The notes: generated by a model not told the origin, from the sequence alone. A DNA stretch of 64,000 nt from Microbacterium sp. SORGH_AS_0969 (GCF_030818255.1 NZ_JAUTAG010000001.1:3162001-3226000), one strand, 5' to 3'; shown: positions 47,030-56,346, counted from the stretch's first letter. Made by a program: numbers and translations.

Positions 47030-49579
47030 TTACACCGCGTCGTGCTCCTGAACGGCCAGGGCGCGCTCCACTCCGGCGAGGTTCTCGCTCACCAGTCGGC
47101 GGAGCGCCGGCGCGGCGTCCTCGTGCTCGGCGAGCCAGCCACGCGTGGCGTCGCGCAGAGCCGCGCTCGCGAGAGCGGCGGGATACAGACCCACGATGAG
47201 GTACTGCGCGATCTGGTAGCTACGCGACTCCCAGATCGGCAGCAGCATCGCGAAGTAGGGCTCGACGAAGTCGGCCAGGACTTCGACGGTCGCCGGGTTG
47301 GTGAAGCCCGCAGCGGTGGAGCGCACGATCGTGTTGGGAGCGTCGGTGCGTTCGATGAGCGAGTCCCACGCCTCCTGCTTCGCCTCGTGCGACGGCAGCG
47401 ACGCCTTGGCCATCGCCGCGAACTCTCCGCCCTTCGCCGTGTTGTCGGCGGCGCGCGCCTCATCGATTTCGGCCGCGGTGACGGCGCCCGCCGAGGCGAG
47501 CGACACCAGCAGCTGCCACGACAGGTCTGTGTCGATGGTCAGGCCCTCGAGCGTGATCTCCCCGTCGCGCAGAGCCTTCACGGTCTCGGCGTGAGCGGGA
47601 GTGGATGCCGCCGACGCGAACGCCGTGACGAACTGCAGCTGGCTGTCGCTGCCGGCCTCAGCCGCTTGCGCGAGCTGCCACAGACCGTCGGCGACGCGCT
47701 CGCGCGACGCCTCTCGCTTCTCGGGCGCGACGTACGAGTTCGCCGCGAGCTGCAGCTGGGCGAGCGTCGTCCGGACGGTGGTCGACTCGGTCTCGGAGCC
47801 GATGTTCCGCAGCACGAGGTCGAGGTAGTCGGTCGCGGAGGCCTCGGCATCCCGAGTCTGATCCCACGCGGCGCCCCAGACGAGCGAGCGCGCCAGGGGG
47901 TCGGAGATGTCCTTGAGGTGTGCGATGGCCGTGGCGAGCGACCGCTCGTCGAGGCGGATCTTCGCGTAGGCGAGGTCGTTGTCGTTCAGCAGGACGAGGT
48001 CGGGACGACGGATGCCGCGCAGTTCGGGCACCTCGGTGCGGTCGCCGTCGACATCGATCTCGACGTGGTGCACCCGCTCGAGGGCGTCGGCATCGTTCAA
48101 CGAGTAGAAGCCGACACCCAGGCGGTGGGGACGGATGGTGGGGTAGTCCGCGGGGGCGGTCTGCACGATCGCGAAGCGCGAGACGGTGCCGTCCGCGCCT
48201 TCCTCGATGAGCGGGGTGAGGGTGTTGACGCCCGCGGTCTCGAGCCACTTCTTCGACCAGTCGCTGAGATCGCGACCACTGGTGGCCTCGAGCTCGACGA
48301 GCAGGTCACCCACCTCGGTGTTCGACCACTGGTGCTTCTGGAAGTACGCCGCGACACCGGCGAAGAACTGCTCGATGCCGACCCAGGCGGCGAGCTGCTT
48401 GAGCACCGATCCACCCTTCGCGTACGTGATGCCGTCGAAGTTGACCTGCACGTCCTCGAGGTCGTTGATCTCGGCGACGACGGGGTGGGTCGACGGCAGC
48501 TGGTCCTGGCGGTAGGCCCAGGTCTTCTCCATCGCGTTGAAGGTCGTCCAGGCGGCCTCCCACTCGGTGGCCTCGGCCGTCGCGATGGTCGACGCCCACT
48601 CGGCGAACGACTCGTTCAACCAGAGGTCGTTCCACCACTTCATCGTGACGAGGTCGCCGAACCACATGTGGGCGAGCTCGTGCAGGATCGTGACGACGCG
48701 GCGCTCCTTCACGGCATCCGTCACCTTGCTCCGGAAGACGTACGTCTCGGTGAACGTCACCGCACCCGCGTTCTCCATGGCGCCCGCATTGAACTCAGGG
48801 ACGAACAGCTGGTCGTACTTCGCAAAGGGGTAGGGGAAGCGGAACTTCTCCTCGAAGTACGCGAAGCCCTGGCGGGTCTTCTCGAAGACGTAGTCGGCAT
48901 CCAGGTACTGCCAGAGGCTCTTGCGCGCGAAGACACCCAGGGGGATGACGCGGCCGTCGGCACTCGTCAGCTCGCTGTAGGTCGCCTCGTAGGGGCCGGC
49001 GACGAGCGCGGTGATGTACGACGAGATGCGCGGCGTCGCGGGGAAGTCCCAGCGGGCAACGTCGTCGGAGACAGCCACCGGCTCGGGGGTGGGGGAGTTC
49101 GAGACGACCTTCCAACGCGCGGGCGCCGTGACCGAGAACGTGAACTCGGCCTTCAGATCGGGCTGCTCGAACACCGTGTACATGCGGCGGGAGTCGGGCA
49201 CCTCGAACTGCGAATAGAGGTAGACCTCGCCGTCGACGGGGTCGACGAAGCGGTGCAGACCCTCACCCGTGTTCGTGTACTCGCAATCGGCCTCGACGAC
49301 GAGCTCGTTCTCGGATGCCAGGTCGTCGAGCGCGATGCGCGAGTCGGCGAACACGACGGCGGGATCGAGGGTGCGACCGTTCAGCGTGACGGAGTGGACC
49401 GTTCGCGCGATGAGGTCGATGAACGTCGATGCGCCCTCGGTGGCGGCGAAGGTGACCACGGTGCGCGAGGAGAAGACCTCGTCGCCGCGGGTGAGGTCGA
49501 GCTGCACGTCGTAGGCGCGCGTGTCGACGATCGCGCGACGCTCCTGTGCTTCGATGCGGGTGAGGTTCTCTCCTGGCAC
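47030..49579 (-). CDS. pepN: Aminopeptidase N (M1 family)
   Basis: A zinc aminopeptidase of 849 residues in the cytoplasm. GAMENAGAV binds the substrate N-terminus; HELAHMWFGDLVTMKWWNDLWLNESFAEW supplies HExxH and the third ligand Glu; Y in TYAKGGSVL is the catalytic Tyr. An ERAP1-like C-terminal domain is present. GTG start with GGGAG 7 nt upstream. Divergent to hemH across 148 bp. Confidence 0.96.
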   Translation of the reverse strand: MPGENLTRIEAQERRAIVDTRAYDVQLDLTRGDEVFSSRTVVTFAATEGASTFIDLIARTVHSVTLNGRTLDPAVVFADSRIALDDLASENELVVEADCEYTNTGEGLHRFVDPVDGEVYLYSQFEVPDSRRMYTVFEQPDLKAEFTFSVTAPARWKVVSNSPTPEPVAVSDDVARWDFPATPRISSYITALVAGPYEATYSELTSADGRVIPLGVFARKSLWQYLDADYVFEKTRQGFAYFEEKFRFPYPFAKYDQLFVPEFNAGAMENAGAVTFTETYVFRSKVTDAVKERRVVTILHELAHMWFGDLVTMKWWNDLWLNESFAEWASTIATAEATEWEAAWTTFNAMEKTWAYRQDQLPSTHPVVAEINDLEDVQVNFDGITYAKGGSVLKQLAAWVGIEQFFAGVAAYFQKHQWSNTEVGDLLVELEATSGRDLSDWSKKWLETAGVNTLTPLIEEGADGTVSRFAIVQTAPADYPTIRPHRLGVGFYSLNDADALERVHHVEIDVDGDRTEVPELRGIRRPDLVLLNDNDLAYAKIRLDERSLATAIAHLKDISDPLARSLVWGAAWDQTRDAEASATDYLDLVLRNIGSETESTTVRTTLAQLQLAANSYVAPEKREASRERVADGLWQLAQAAEAGSDSQLQFVTAFASAASTPAHAETVKALRDGEITLEGLTIDTDLSWQLLVSLASAGAVTAAEIDEARAADNTAKGGEFAAMAKASLPSHEAKQEAWDSLIERTDAPNTIVRSTAAGFTNPATVEVLADFVEPYFAMLLPIWESRSYQIAQYLIVGLYPAALASAALRDATRGWLAEHEDAAPALRRLVSENLAGVERALAVQEHDAV

Positions 49580-49727
49580 TGGCGTACTCCCTGGGATGAG
49601 GGTGGATCGTCGCAGAAAGCGCTCACGCGGATGACGACGAACGCCGTCGGCGACGATGACAACCAGATAAGCCTAGTCACGAGATAACCCGCATCCTGCC
49701 CCGTCGAGCAGGTGGGAGGATGTCACG

Positions 49728-50915
49728 GTGAGCACGACCGACACGGACACCAACCCTGAGACCGTCCTCTACGCGTCGCCCGCCGCGGCGTCCGGACCCA
49801 AGTGGGTCGAGACCCCCGTGGCGTACGACGGTATCCTCCTCGCCGGCTTCGGCGGACCGGAGGGCCAGGACGACGTCATCCCCTTCCTGCGCAATGTCAC
49901 GCGCGGGCGCGGCATCCCCGATGAGCGCCTCGAAGAGGTCGCCCACCACTACCGCCACTTCGGCGGCGTGAGTCCCATCAACCAGCACAATCGCGAGCTG
50001 AAGGCTGCGCTCGAGGCGGAGATCGCGAGGCGCGGCTTGGGCCTCCCCGTCTATTGGGGCAACCGCAACTGGGCGCCGTACCTCGAAGAGGCCGTGACCG
50101 AGGCCGCTGAGGCCGGCGACACCACTCTTCTCGCCATCGCGACGAGCGCCTACAGCTCGTTCTCGAGCTGCCGCCAGTACCGCGAGGATTACGCCCGCGT
50201 GCTCGAGGCCACCGGTCTCGGCGAGACGGTGACCATCGACAAGGTCCGCCAGTTCTTCGACCACCCGGGCTTCGTCTCGACCTTCGTCGAGGGCGTGAAG
50301 GCCGCCGTGTCCGAGTTCGCGGCGGACGGCATCGCCCCCGAGAAGATCCGCGTCCTCTTCTCGACCCACTCGATCCCCACCGCCGACGCGCAGCGCTCCG
50401 GCCCGCGCGACGTGGATTTCGGCGAGGGCGGTGCGTACGAGGCCCAGCACAAGGCCGTCGCGGCGTTCGTCATGGCCGAGGTGGCCGCAGCTGTCGCCGA
50501 CGTCGAGTGGGAACTCGTGTACCAGTCGCGCTCCGGCCCGCCGACGCAGCCGTGGCTCGAGCCCGACGTCAACGATGTGATCGCGGAGCTCCCCGGCCGC
50601 GGGGTGAAGGCCGTCGTGATCGTGCCGCTCGGCTTCGTGAGCGACCACATGGAGGTGCTCTGGGACCTCGACACCGAGGCGATGGAGGCCGCCGAGGAAG
50701 CCGGCATCCGCGCGGTGCGCACGCCCACTCCGGGGATCGACCCCGCGTATGTGTCGGGCCTGATCGACCTCGTCGAGGAACGCCTCAAAGGCACCCCGAA
50801 GGCCGAGCGTCCGCACCTGACGGATCTCGGTCCCTGGTACGACGTGTGCCGCCCGGGGTGCTGCGAGAACATCCGCGCGGGGTTCAAGCCCGTCGCCGCG
50901 GGTCTGCGTCCCTGA
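49728..50915 (+). CDS. hemH: Ferrochelatase (coproporphyrin type)
   Basis: Inserts Fe2+ into coproporphyrin III (Gram-positive pathway) or protoporphyrin. The 395 residues show LLAGFGGPEGQDDVIPFLRNVTRGRGIPDERL, HHYRHFGGVSPINQHNREL and LFSTHSIPTADA with the metal-site His. The C-terminus has CRPGCCEN, likely part of the [2Fe-2S] site known from actinobacterial enzymes. GTG start with GGGAGG. The upstream genes of the haem pathway are not here. Confidence 0.95.
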   Translation: MSTTDTDTNPETVLYASPAAASGPKWVETPVAYDGILLAGFGGPEGQDDVIPFLRNVTRGRGIPDERLEEVAHHYRHFGGVSPINQHNRELKAALEAEIARRGLGLPVYWGNRNWAPYLEEAVTEAAEAGDTTLLAIATSAYSSFSSCRQYREDYARVLEATGLGETVTIDKVRQFFDHPGFVSTFVEGVKAAVSEFAADGIAPEKIRVLFSTHSIPTADAQRSGPRDVDFGEGGAYEAQHKAVAAFVMAEVAAAVADVEWELVYQSRSGPPTQPWLEPDVNDVIAELPGRGVKAVVIVPLGFVSDHMEVLWDLDTEAMEAAEEAGIRAVRTPTPGIDPAYVSGLIDLVEERLKGTPKAERPHLTDLGPWYDVCRPGCCENIRAGFKPVAAGLRP

Positions 50916-50928
50916 CGATTCCTCCGAT

Positions 50929-50956
50929 GCCGCCGTTCTCCCCGGGGAGCGGCGGC
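50929..50956 (+). terminator. Hairpin after hemH
   Basis: GCCGCCG (50929-50935) pairs with CGGCGGC (50950-50956); an inner CTCC/GGAG stem lies within. No T run. Confidence 0.5.
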
Positions 50957-50992
50957 GTCGTCATGTCCGGCGCCAATGTCGTCGGCCCTCAA

Positions 50993-51004
50993 TAGGATGA
51001 GCGC
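50993..51004 (+). promoter_or_regulatory. Putative leaderless promoter of rpiB
   Basis: TAGGAT at 50993-50998 is followed by 6 nt (GAGCGC) and the ATG at 51005. Confidence 0.5.
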
Positions 51005-51547
51005 ATGCGAATCCACCTCGGCACCGACCACGCCGGTCTCGAATTCTCGACCCAGATCCAGCACCACCTCGCCGCGCAGGGGCACGAGGTCGTCGACCAC
51101 GGTCCGATCGAGTACGACCCGCTCGACGACTACCCCGCGTTCTGCATCCGGGCCGCGCAGGCGGTCGTGCGCGATCAGGCCGACGGTGTCGAAGCGCTCG
51201 GCGTCGTGTTCGGCGGATCGGGCAACGGCGAGCAGATCGCGGCCAACAAAGTCCTCGGGGTGCGCGCGGCGCTGGTGTGGAGCATTGCGACGGCGGAGCT
51301 CGCTCGCGAACACAACGACGCGAACGTGATCGCGATCGGTGCCCGTCAGCACACGTTCGAAGAAGCGTCCTCGTTCATCGACCGCTTCATCGCCACCCCG
51401 TTCTCGGGCGAGGAGCGCCACGCCCGTCGCATCGCGCAGCTCGCGGCGTACGAGCAGGACGGCATCCTGCTGCCCGACCCCCGCGAAGGACGCGCGCAGG
51501 CCGACGTCCTCGCGGCGGGCGACTCGTTCGACCCCGAGGCAGGCTGA
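51005..51547 (+). CDS. rpiB: Ribose-5-phosphate isomerase B
   Basis: Interconverts ribose-5-phosphate and ribulose-5-phosphate. It has 180 residues. IHLGTDHAGLEF binds phosphate, and GVVFGGSGNGEQIAANKV holds the actinobacterial catalytic Glu in place of the Cys used in other RpiB enzymes. AREHNDANVIAIGARQHT is conserved. The stop overlaps the glycosylase ATG (TGATG). Confidence 0.95.
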   Translation: MRIHLGTDHAGLEFSTQIQHHLAAQGHEVVDHGPIEYDPLDDYPAFCIRAAQAVVRDQADGVEALGVVFGGSGNGEQIAANKVLGVRAALVWSIATAELAREHNDANVIAIGARQHTFEEASSFIDRFIATPFSGEERHARRIAQLAAYEQDGILLPDPREGRAQADVLAAGDSFDPEAG

Positions 51548-52539
51548 TGCCCGAAGGGCATTCCGTCCATCGCATCGCTCGGCAGTTCGCGCGGAACATC
51601 GTCGGCCGCACCGTGTCGGCATCCAGTCCGCAAGGGCGATTCGCCGAGGGCGCGTCGGTGATCGACGGGCGCGAGGCGATCGACGTGCGCGCAGTCGGCA
51701 AGCAGATGTTCCTGGCCTTCGACGGCGACGTGTGGCTGCGCGTGCACCTCGGGATGTACGGCGCCTGGGACTTCTCGGGCGAGATCGCCGTCGACGCGAC
51801 CATCGCCTCGGCCAACGGTCGCATGGGGCACACGAACCAGCGCGGCACCGTTCTCGATGAGGACCCGATCCTGGATGCCGCGGGCGAGAACTCCCTGAGC
51901 TCGATCGGGGCTCCGCGGCGGGCACGTGTGCGAATGTCGGAGCAGACCACGGGGCTCGAGGAGCAGGTCGAATGGCCGCCCCCGGTGGTGGGGGCGGTGC
52001 GGCTGCGGTTGCTCACCGACACCACGTGCGCTGACCTGCGCGGCCCGACGGCGTGCGTCCTGCAGTCCCCGGACGAGGTCGCCGCGACCATCGCGAAGCT
52101 CGGACCGGATCCGCTCGTCGACGACGTGGCCGAGGGTGAGGAGCGTTTCGTCGCGACGGTGAAGAAGAAGCCGACCGCGATCGGTCTGCTGCTGATGGAC
52201 CAGTCCGTGGTCAGCGGGATCGGCAACGTCTACCGTGCCGAGATCCTCTTCCGCGCGCGGCAGAACCCGCACACGCCGGGGCGCGACGTGCCCGAGGAGG
52301 TCGTGCGCGAGATGTGGCGCGACTGGGTGCGGCTCCTCTCGATCGGGGTCGAGACCGGTCAGATGATGACGATGGACGACCTCGACCCCGAGGCGTACCG
52401 TCGCGCGATGGCGCACCGCGACGACCGGCACTGGGTGTACCACCGCGCCGGGCTGCCGTGCCGCGTGTGCGGGACGACGGTTCTGATGGAGGAAGCTGCC
52501 GGGCGCAAGCTGTACTGGTGTCCGCGGTGTCAGGCGTGA
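51547..52539 (+). CDS. Fpg/Nei-family DNA glycosylase
   Basis: A 330-residue base-excision enzyme for oxidised bases. The catalytic N-terminus MPEGHSVHR (Pro2, Glu3) and the helix-two-turn-helix region (GLLLMDQSVVSGIGNVYRAEILF) are intact. The C-terminal zinc finger is CRVC...CPRC. The MPEGHSVHRIA start resembles the actinobacterial endonuclease VIII (Nei2) group more than MutM. It is coupled to rpiB. The gene is followed by palindromic element E. Confidence 0.92.
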   Translation: MPEGHSVHRIARQFARNIVGRTVSASSPQGRFAEGASVIDGREAIDVRAVGKQMFLAFDGDVWLRVHLGMYGAWDFSGEIAVDATIASANGRMGHTNQRGTVLDEDPILDAAGENSLSSIGAPRRARVRMSEQTTGLEEQVEWPPPVVGAVRLRLLTDTTCADLRGPTACVLQSPDEVAATIAKLGPDPLVDDVAEGEERFVATVKKKPTAIGLLLMDQSVVSGIGNVYRAEILFRARQNPHTPGRDVPEEVVREMWRDWVRLLSIGVETGQMMTMDDLDPEAYRRAMAHRDDRHWVYHRAGLPCRVCGTTVLMEEAAGRKLYWCPRCQA

Positions 52540-52549
52540 CGGGGATTCC

Positions 52550-52574
52550 GGTCCCTTCGACAGGCTCAGGGACC
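52550..52574 (+). repeat. Palindromic element copy E
   Basis: Arms GGTCCC and GGGACC flank the core TTCGACAGGCTCA. It starts 10 bp after the glycosylase stop. Confidence 0.88.
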
Positions 52575-52631
52575 TGATCCACGGGCTCGGGGACCTGGGC
52601 GGCGGCCCCGATGCCTGGGGCATCGCCGGAG

Positions 52632-52690
52632 ACGCGCGGCGGAGGTGGCTGAGCCTGTCGAAGCCACCGGGACCGGCGATCTAGGCTGAA
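52632..52690 (+). repeat. 59-bp direct repeat, first copy
   Basis: Exact match to 52732-52790. It contains palindromic element F and the TAGGCT promoter hexamer (52682-52687). Confidence 0.92.
52644..52668 (+). repeat. Palindromic element copy F
   Basis: Arms GGTGGC and GCCACC flank TGAGCCTGTCGAA, the reversed core. Confidence 0.88.
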
Positions 52691-52731
52691 GAACCTCGCG
52701 CCGGGCGCAGCGCCCCTCGGTCGTGGCGGGT

Positions 52732-52790
52732 ACGCGCGGCGGAGGTGGCTGAGCCTGTCGAAGCCACCGGGACCGGCGATCTAGGCTGAA
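52732..52790 (+). repeat. 59-bp direct repeat, second copy
   Basis: Identical to the first copy and displaced by exactly 100 bp. It contains element G (52744-52768) and the second TAGGCT hexamer. Confidence 0.92.
52744..52768 (+). repeat. Palindromic element copy G
   Basis: Same sequence as copy F, in the second 59-bp repeat. Confidence 0.88.
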
Positions 52791-52793
52791 ACG
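52782..52793 (+). promoter_or_regulatory. Putative leaderless promoter of the PaiB-like gene
   Basis: TAGGCT (52782-52787) is followed by 6 nt and the GTG at 52794. An identical hexamer lies 100 bp upstream in the duplicated segment. Confidence 0.5.
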
Positions 52794-53417
52794 GTGCGTC
52801 AGAACCCCAGCTTCGCGATGACCGATGTCGGCGAGCTCCGCCGTCTCATCGACCGTCACCCCTGGGTCACCCTCGTCAGCCAGGGGGACTCCGGCCTCGT
52901 CGCCTCTCACTACGCGGTCCTCCTCGATGACGACCGCGACGATCTCACGATCGTCGGCCATGTCGGCAGGCCCGACGACGCGATCCTCGGCCTGGGCGAA
53001 AGGGAGCTGCTCGTCGTCGTCCAGGGACCGCACGGCTACATCACGCCGAGGTGGTACGGCGACGTCCCGGCGGTGCCGACCTGGAACTTCGTGTCGGCGC
53101 ACCTTTCCGGCATCCCGAAGCTGTTGAGCCCGGCTGAAAACCTGCGCGTTCTCGAGCGACTGGTCGAGCGGTTCGAGGGGACCGGAGACGAGGCGCGCGG
53201 CCTGTACACGCTCCCGAACGACGTGGCTTTCGTCGAGCGTCTCGAGCAGGGCACCGTGGGCTTCCGGCTCACGCCCACGCGGGTGACCGCCAAGCGCAAG
53301 CTGAGCCAGAACAAGGCTCCCGAGGTCGTCGACACGATCATCGCGGGACTCACGGAGCACAACCCCGACTTGGCGGCCGAGATGAGCCGCGCAGCCTCCG
53401 CTCGGGTGCGACCGTGA
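52794..53417 (+). CDS. FMN-binding negative transcriptional regulator (PaiB-like)
   Basis: A 207-residue split-barrel flavoprotein-type protein. HPWVTLVS, ASHYAVLLD, HGYITPRWYGDVPAVPTWNF and ALGLYTLPND-like text (GLYTLPNDVAFVERL) fit PaiB, a regulator linked to sporulation or degradative enzymes in Bacillus. DNA binding is not proven for the family. GTG start; overlaps the amidohydrolase by 4 nt. The two genes form an operon driven by the duplicated promoter. Confidence 0.88.
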   Translation: MRQNPSFAMTDVGELRRLIDRHPWVTLVSQGDSGLVASHYAVLLDDDRDDLTIVGHVGRPDDAILGLGERELLVVVQGPHGYITPRWYGDVPAVPTWNFVSAHLSGIPKLLSPAENLRVLERLVERFEGTGDEARGLYTLPNDVAFVERLEQGTVGFRLTPTRVTAKRKLSQNKAPEVVDTIIAGLTEHNPDLAAEMSRAASARVRP

Positions 53418-54907
53418 TCGGCGAGAACGTCGGCTTCGTCCGCGCGGTGCGCGTCGCCGGTCCGGGCCGCGAGCTGCTGCCGACCCTCGAGCCCGTCGAC
53501 CTCGTCATCGATAACGGTGTCATCGCCGACATCGCACCGACCGGCAACCTGAAGCCCACGGGGCTGATCCTCGACGGCGAGGGCGGATCGCTCCTTCCCG
53601 GGCTGTGGGATCACCATGTTCATGTGCTGCAGTGGGCACTGTCCGCCGACCGCGTGCCCCTCAGTGAGGTCGCGTCCGCGCACGATGCCGCGACGATCAT
53701 GGCTCTGGCCCCCGAAATCGACGGCCGCCGAATCGGCTCCGGATTCCGCGACGGGCTCTGGCCCGATGTCCCGAACCTCCGGATGCTGGATGCCACGACC
53801 GGCGAGGTTCCGACCTACCTCATCAACGCGGACGTCCACAGCGTCTGGATGAACTCTGCGGCCTTCCGGCGAGAGGGCTTCGAGCCCGTGGCATCCGGGC
53901 TCCTCCGCGAGGAGGACGCGTTCGAGATCTCCCGCCGTCTGAACGCGGTGGAGCCCGGAATCGCCGATCGTTCGGTCGAGCGGATGGCGAGCGCGGCCGC
54001 CGCCCGCGGGATCGTCGGCCTCGTCGACCTCGACATGACCTGGAACGACGAACCGTGGCAGCGGCGTGTCGCTCGGGGATTCGACACCCTGCGCATCTCG
54101 TACGGCACGTACCCGCAGCACCTCGACCGAGCGATCGCCGAGGGCCTGCGCACCGGCGACAGTGTTCGGGGAGCGCCTCACGACCTCGTGCGCGTCGGGC
54201 CGTTGAAGGCCATCACCGACGGTTCGCTGGGGACGAGGACGGCGGCCTGCGCTCATCACTACCCCGGCGAGGTCGACAATCACGGCCTGCTGACGATCGC
54301 GCCCGACGAACTGGTCGAGATGATGACCAGGGCGACGGCGGCGGGTCTCGAGTGCGCCATCCACGCGATCGGCGACATCGCGAACGCGCACGCGCTCGAC
54401 GCCTACGCCCTGACGGGCGCTGTGGGCACCATCGAGCACGCCCAGCTCGTCGCGCACAGCGACATTCCACGCTTCGCGCGGCTCGGGGTCGCCGCGAGCG
54501 TGCAGCCCGAGCACGCGCTCGATGACCGCGACATGACGGATGCCATCTGGGCCGAGCAGTCCGCTCAGCCCTACCCCCTGCGGGCGCTGGCCGACAGCGG
54601 AGCCAACCTGCGCTTCGGATCGGACGCGCCGGTCGCCCCTCTCGACCCGTGGGCGGCCATGGCGTCGGCGGTGTTCCGCACGCGGGACGGCCGCGATGCC
54701 TGGCAACCTCACGAGCGAGTGAGCATCGAGACGGCGATCGCGGCATCCACCGTAGGTGGGTCGACCGCACCGGCCGAGATCGCGCCCGGGGCTCTGGCCG
54801 ACCTCGTCGTCGTGGGAGCCGACCCCCTCACCGCCGACGAAAGAGGCCTTCGTTCGATGCCGGTTCGCGCAACGCTCCTCGCGGGCCGCGTCACCCACGG
54901 CGCCTGA
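53414..54907 (+). CDS. Amidohydrolase (YtcJ-like, Amidohydro_3)
   Basis: A 497-residue metal-dependent hydrolase. The N-terminal beta-sandwich gives way to the barrel with GLWDHHVHV (first metal His pair), GPLKAITDGSLGTRTA, CAIHAIGD, GTIEHAQL and the final Asp in LRFGSDAPVAPLDPW. The C-terminus returns to the sandwich (ADLVVVGADPL). This is the N-substituted formamide/dihydroorotase-like group; the substrate is unknown. Coupled to the PaiB-like gene. It contains four GGATGCC/GGCATCC heptamers. Confidence 0.9.
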   Translation: MIGENVGFVRAVRVAGPGRELLPTLEPVDLVIDNGVIADIAPTGNLKPTGLILDGEGGSLLPGLWDHHVHVLQWALSADRVPLSEVASAHDAATIMALAPEIDGRRIGSGFRDGLWPDVPNLRMLDATTGEVPTYLINADVHSVWMNSAAFRREGFEPVASGLLREEDAFEISRRLNAVEPGIADRSVERMASAAAARGIVGLVDLDMTWNDEPWQRRVARGFDTLRISYGTYPQHLDRAIAEGLRTGDSVRGAPHDLVRVGPLKAITDGSLGTRTAACAHHYPGEVDNHGLLTIAPDELVEMMTRATAAGLECAIHAIGDIANAHALDAYALTGAVGTIEHAQLVAHSDIPRFARLGVAASVQPEHALDDRDMTDAIWAEQSAQPYPLRALADSGANLRFGSDAPVAPLDPWAAMASAVFRTRDGRDAWQPHERVSIETAIAASTVGGSTAPAEIAPGALADLVVVGADPLTADERGLRSMPVRATLLAGRVTHGA

Positions 54908-54926
54908 GTCCCGCCGCGCACGAACG

Positions 54927-54962
54927 ACGAAGGGGGCGATGCGGAAGCATCGCCCCCTTCGT
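54927..54962 (+). terminator. Bidirectional terminator between amidohydrolase gene and dps
   Basis: A 16-bp perfect stem (54927-54942 with 54947-54962) with a GGAA loop, between convergent genes. Confidence 0.85.
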
Positions 54963-54972
54963 GAGAGAGGTC

Positions 54973-55458
54973 TTACGCGGCGAGGTGCGCGAAGAGGAAC
55001 CAGCGGTCCTTGTCGAGGCCGCGCTTGATCTCGATCGCGACGTCCTGGCTCGACATGTCGATCTCGTCGAGGCCCTCGATCGCCGCCTCGATGTCGACCA
55101 GAACGGCGTCGATGTCGGCGATGACGGCGCGGATCACGACGTCCGACGGCGCGAAGCCGGCGGGAACCTCGGTCGCCTTCGCCTTGGCCGCAACGGTCGA
55201 CAGGCGGGAGTCGATCGGGAGCCCCAGGGCGACGATGCGCTCAGCGGCCAGGTCGGCCCAGTCCTGCGCGTGTGCGACGACGGAGTCGAGGAGCTCGTGC
55301 ACGCCGATGAAGTTCGAGCCGCGGACGTGCCAGTGCGCCTGCTTGCCGTTGACGACGAGGGCCTCGAGGCCGATGACGACGGGGGAGAGGAACTGGGCGG
55401 TGCCGGCGGCCATCGTGGGGTCGACGGTGGTGGCGGCGGGGGTCTGAACGGTGCTCAT
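54973..55458 (-). CDS. dps: DNA-binding ferritin-like protein Dps
   Basis: A 161-residue ferritin-fold mini-cage that stores iron and protects DNA. The ferroxidase site is visible in QAHWHVRGSNFIGVHELLDSVVAHAQDWADLAAERI (His, His, Asp, Glu). The N-terminus is short and not strongly basic. ATG at 55458 with AAGGAG upstream. A proper promoter lies ~45 nt upstream, so unlike its neighbours it has a leader. Confidence 0.95.
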   Translation of the reverse strand: MSTVQTPAATTVDPTMAAGTAQFLSPVVIGLEALVVNGKQAHWHVRGSNFIGVHELLDSVVAHAQDWADLAAERIVALGLPIDSRLSTVAAKAKATEVPAGFAPSDVVIRAVIADIDAVLVDIEAAIEGLDEIDMSSQDVAIEIKRGLDKDRWFLFAHLAA

Positions 55459-55499
55459 TTTCTGCTCCTTCTCGCAGCGAACGAAGTCTGATGGATGTA

Positions 55500-55527
55500 A
55501 CGCTACTCACGCAGGAGCATTCCGCAA
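55500..55527 (-). promoter_or_regulatory. Putative dps promoter
   Basis: On the minus strand -35 TTGCGG (55527-55522), 16-bp spacer, -10 TAGCGT (55505-55500). The leader is ~35 nt with a good ribosome binding site. Confidence 0.5.
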
Positions 55528-55626
55528 GCAAGTTGAGGCTCGGCTAAATACCTGATGAATAGGCAATCCTCACCTCACTCGTCGCGTCGTCTGCGCCCGT
55601 CGACGCACTCGTGTGAGGATCGGCAC

Positions 55627-56346
55627 ATGCCGCACAACACCCCGCGCACCGAGGCGTACGGAGCTCATCCCGACCAATGGGTACGGATCGTCGGCGACGC
55701 CTCCGCTGAGCTCGTCTTCTGCTTCGTCCACGGAGGGTACTGGCGCCCGCGTTACACGGCTGAGCTGATGGAGCCGCTCGTCGAGCGCATCGCCCGCGGC
55801 GAGGGTGGCGTGGCCGCGATGAACATCGAGTACCGACGCGAGCGCGACGTCGTCGCCATGCAGAGCGATGTGCGTACAGCGCTGCGGCGTGCCCGACAGA
55901 ACTTTCCCCACGCCGTTCGCGTGGTGGTCGGACATTCGGCCGGCGGCCACCTCGCCCTGGTGTGCGCGGACGAAGCCGAGCTCATCGTGGCGCTGGCCCC
56001 GGTGACCGACCTCGTCGGAGGGTACGCCGCCCGTATCGGCTCCGACGCGGTCGCCGAGCTCATGGGGACATCCCCCTCGGAGACACCCGCCGCTTACGAC
56101 GCCGCGACCCCTCGGCCCTCGCGGGTGCCGACACTCGTCGTGCACGGCGCCGACGACGACCGCGTTCCCGTGAACCACGGTCGCGATTTCGCGCAACGCG
56201 CCCGCGAGACCGACGCTCCCGTCGACCTCTTCGAGTACGCGCACCTCGACCACATGCTGCTCGTCGACCCCGACGGACCCCATTGGCCCGCGGTCGAGGG
56301 GTGGGTGCGGCGGCAACGCAACGACCGACGAAAGGATGCCTCATGA
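55627..56346 (+). CDS. Alpha/beta hydrolase, kynurenine-formamidase-like
   Basis: A 239-residue alpha/beta hydrolase. The oxyanion motif HGGYW in CFVHGGYWRPRY is typical of kynurenine formamidases and carboxylesterases. The nucleophile Ser is in GHSAGGHLAL, the acid in HGADDDRVPV and the His in YAHLDHMLL. No tryptophan-degradation genes are nearby, so the substrate is open. GAGGAT lies 6 nt before the ATG. The stop overlaps the carbonic anhydrase start. Confidence 0.85.
   Translation: MPHNTPRTEAYGAHPDQWVRIVGDASAELVFCFVHGGYWRPRYTAELMEPLVERIARGEGGVAAMNIEYRRERDVVAMQSDVRTALRRARQNFPHAVRVVVGHSAGGHLALVCADEAELIVALAPVTDLVGGYAARIGSDAVAELMGTSPSETPAAYDAATPRPSRVPTLVVHGADDDRVPVNHGRDFAQRARETDAPVDLFEYAHLDHMLLVDPDGPHWPAVEGWVRRQRNDRRKDAS

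Noticed and set aside
52682..52687. First TAGGCT hexamer as the main promoter of the PaiB-like operon
   Set aside because: It is 100 bp away from the start in a duplicated segment, while the second copy has the 6-nt spacing seen elsewhere.
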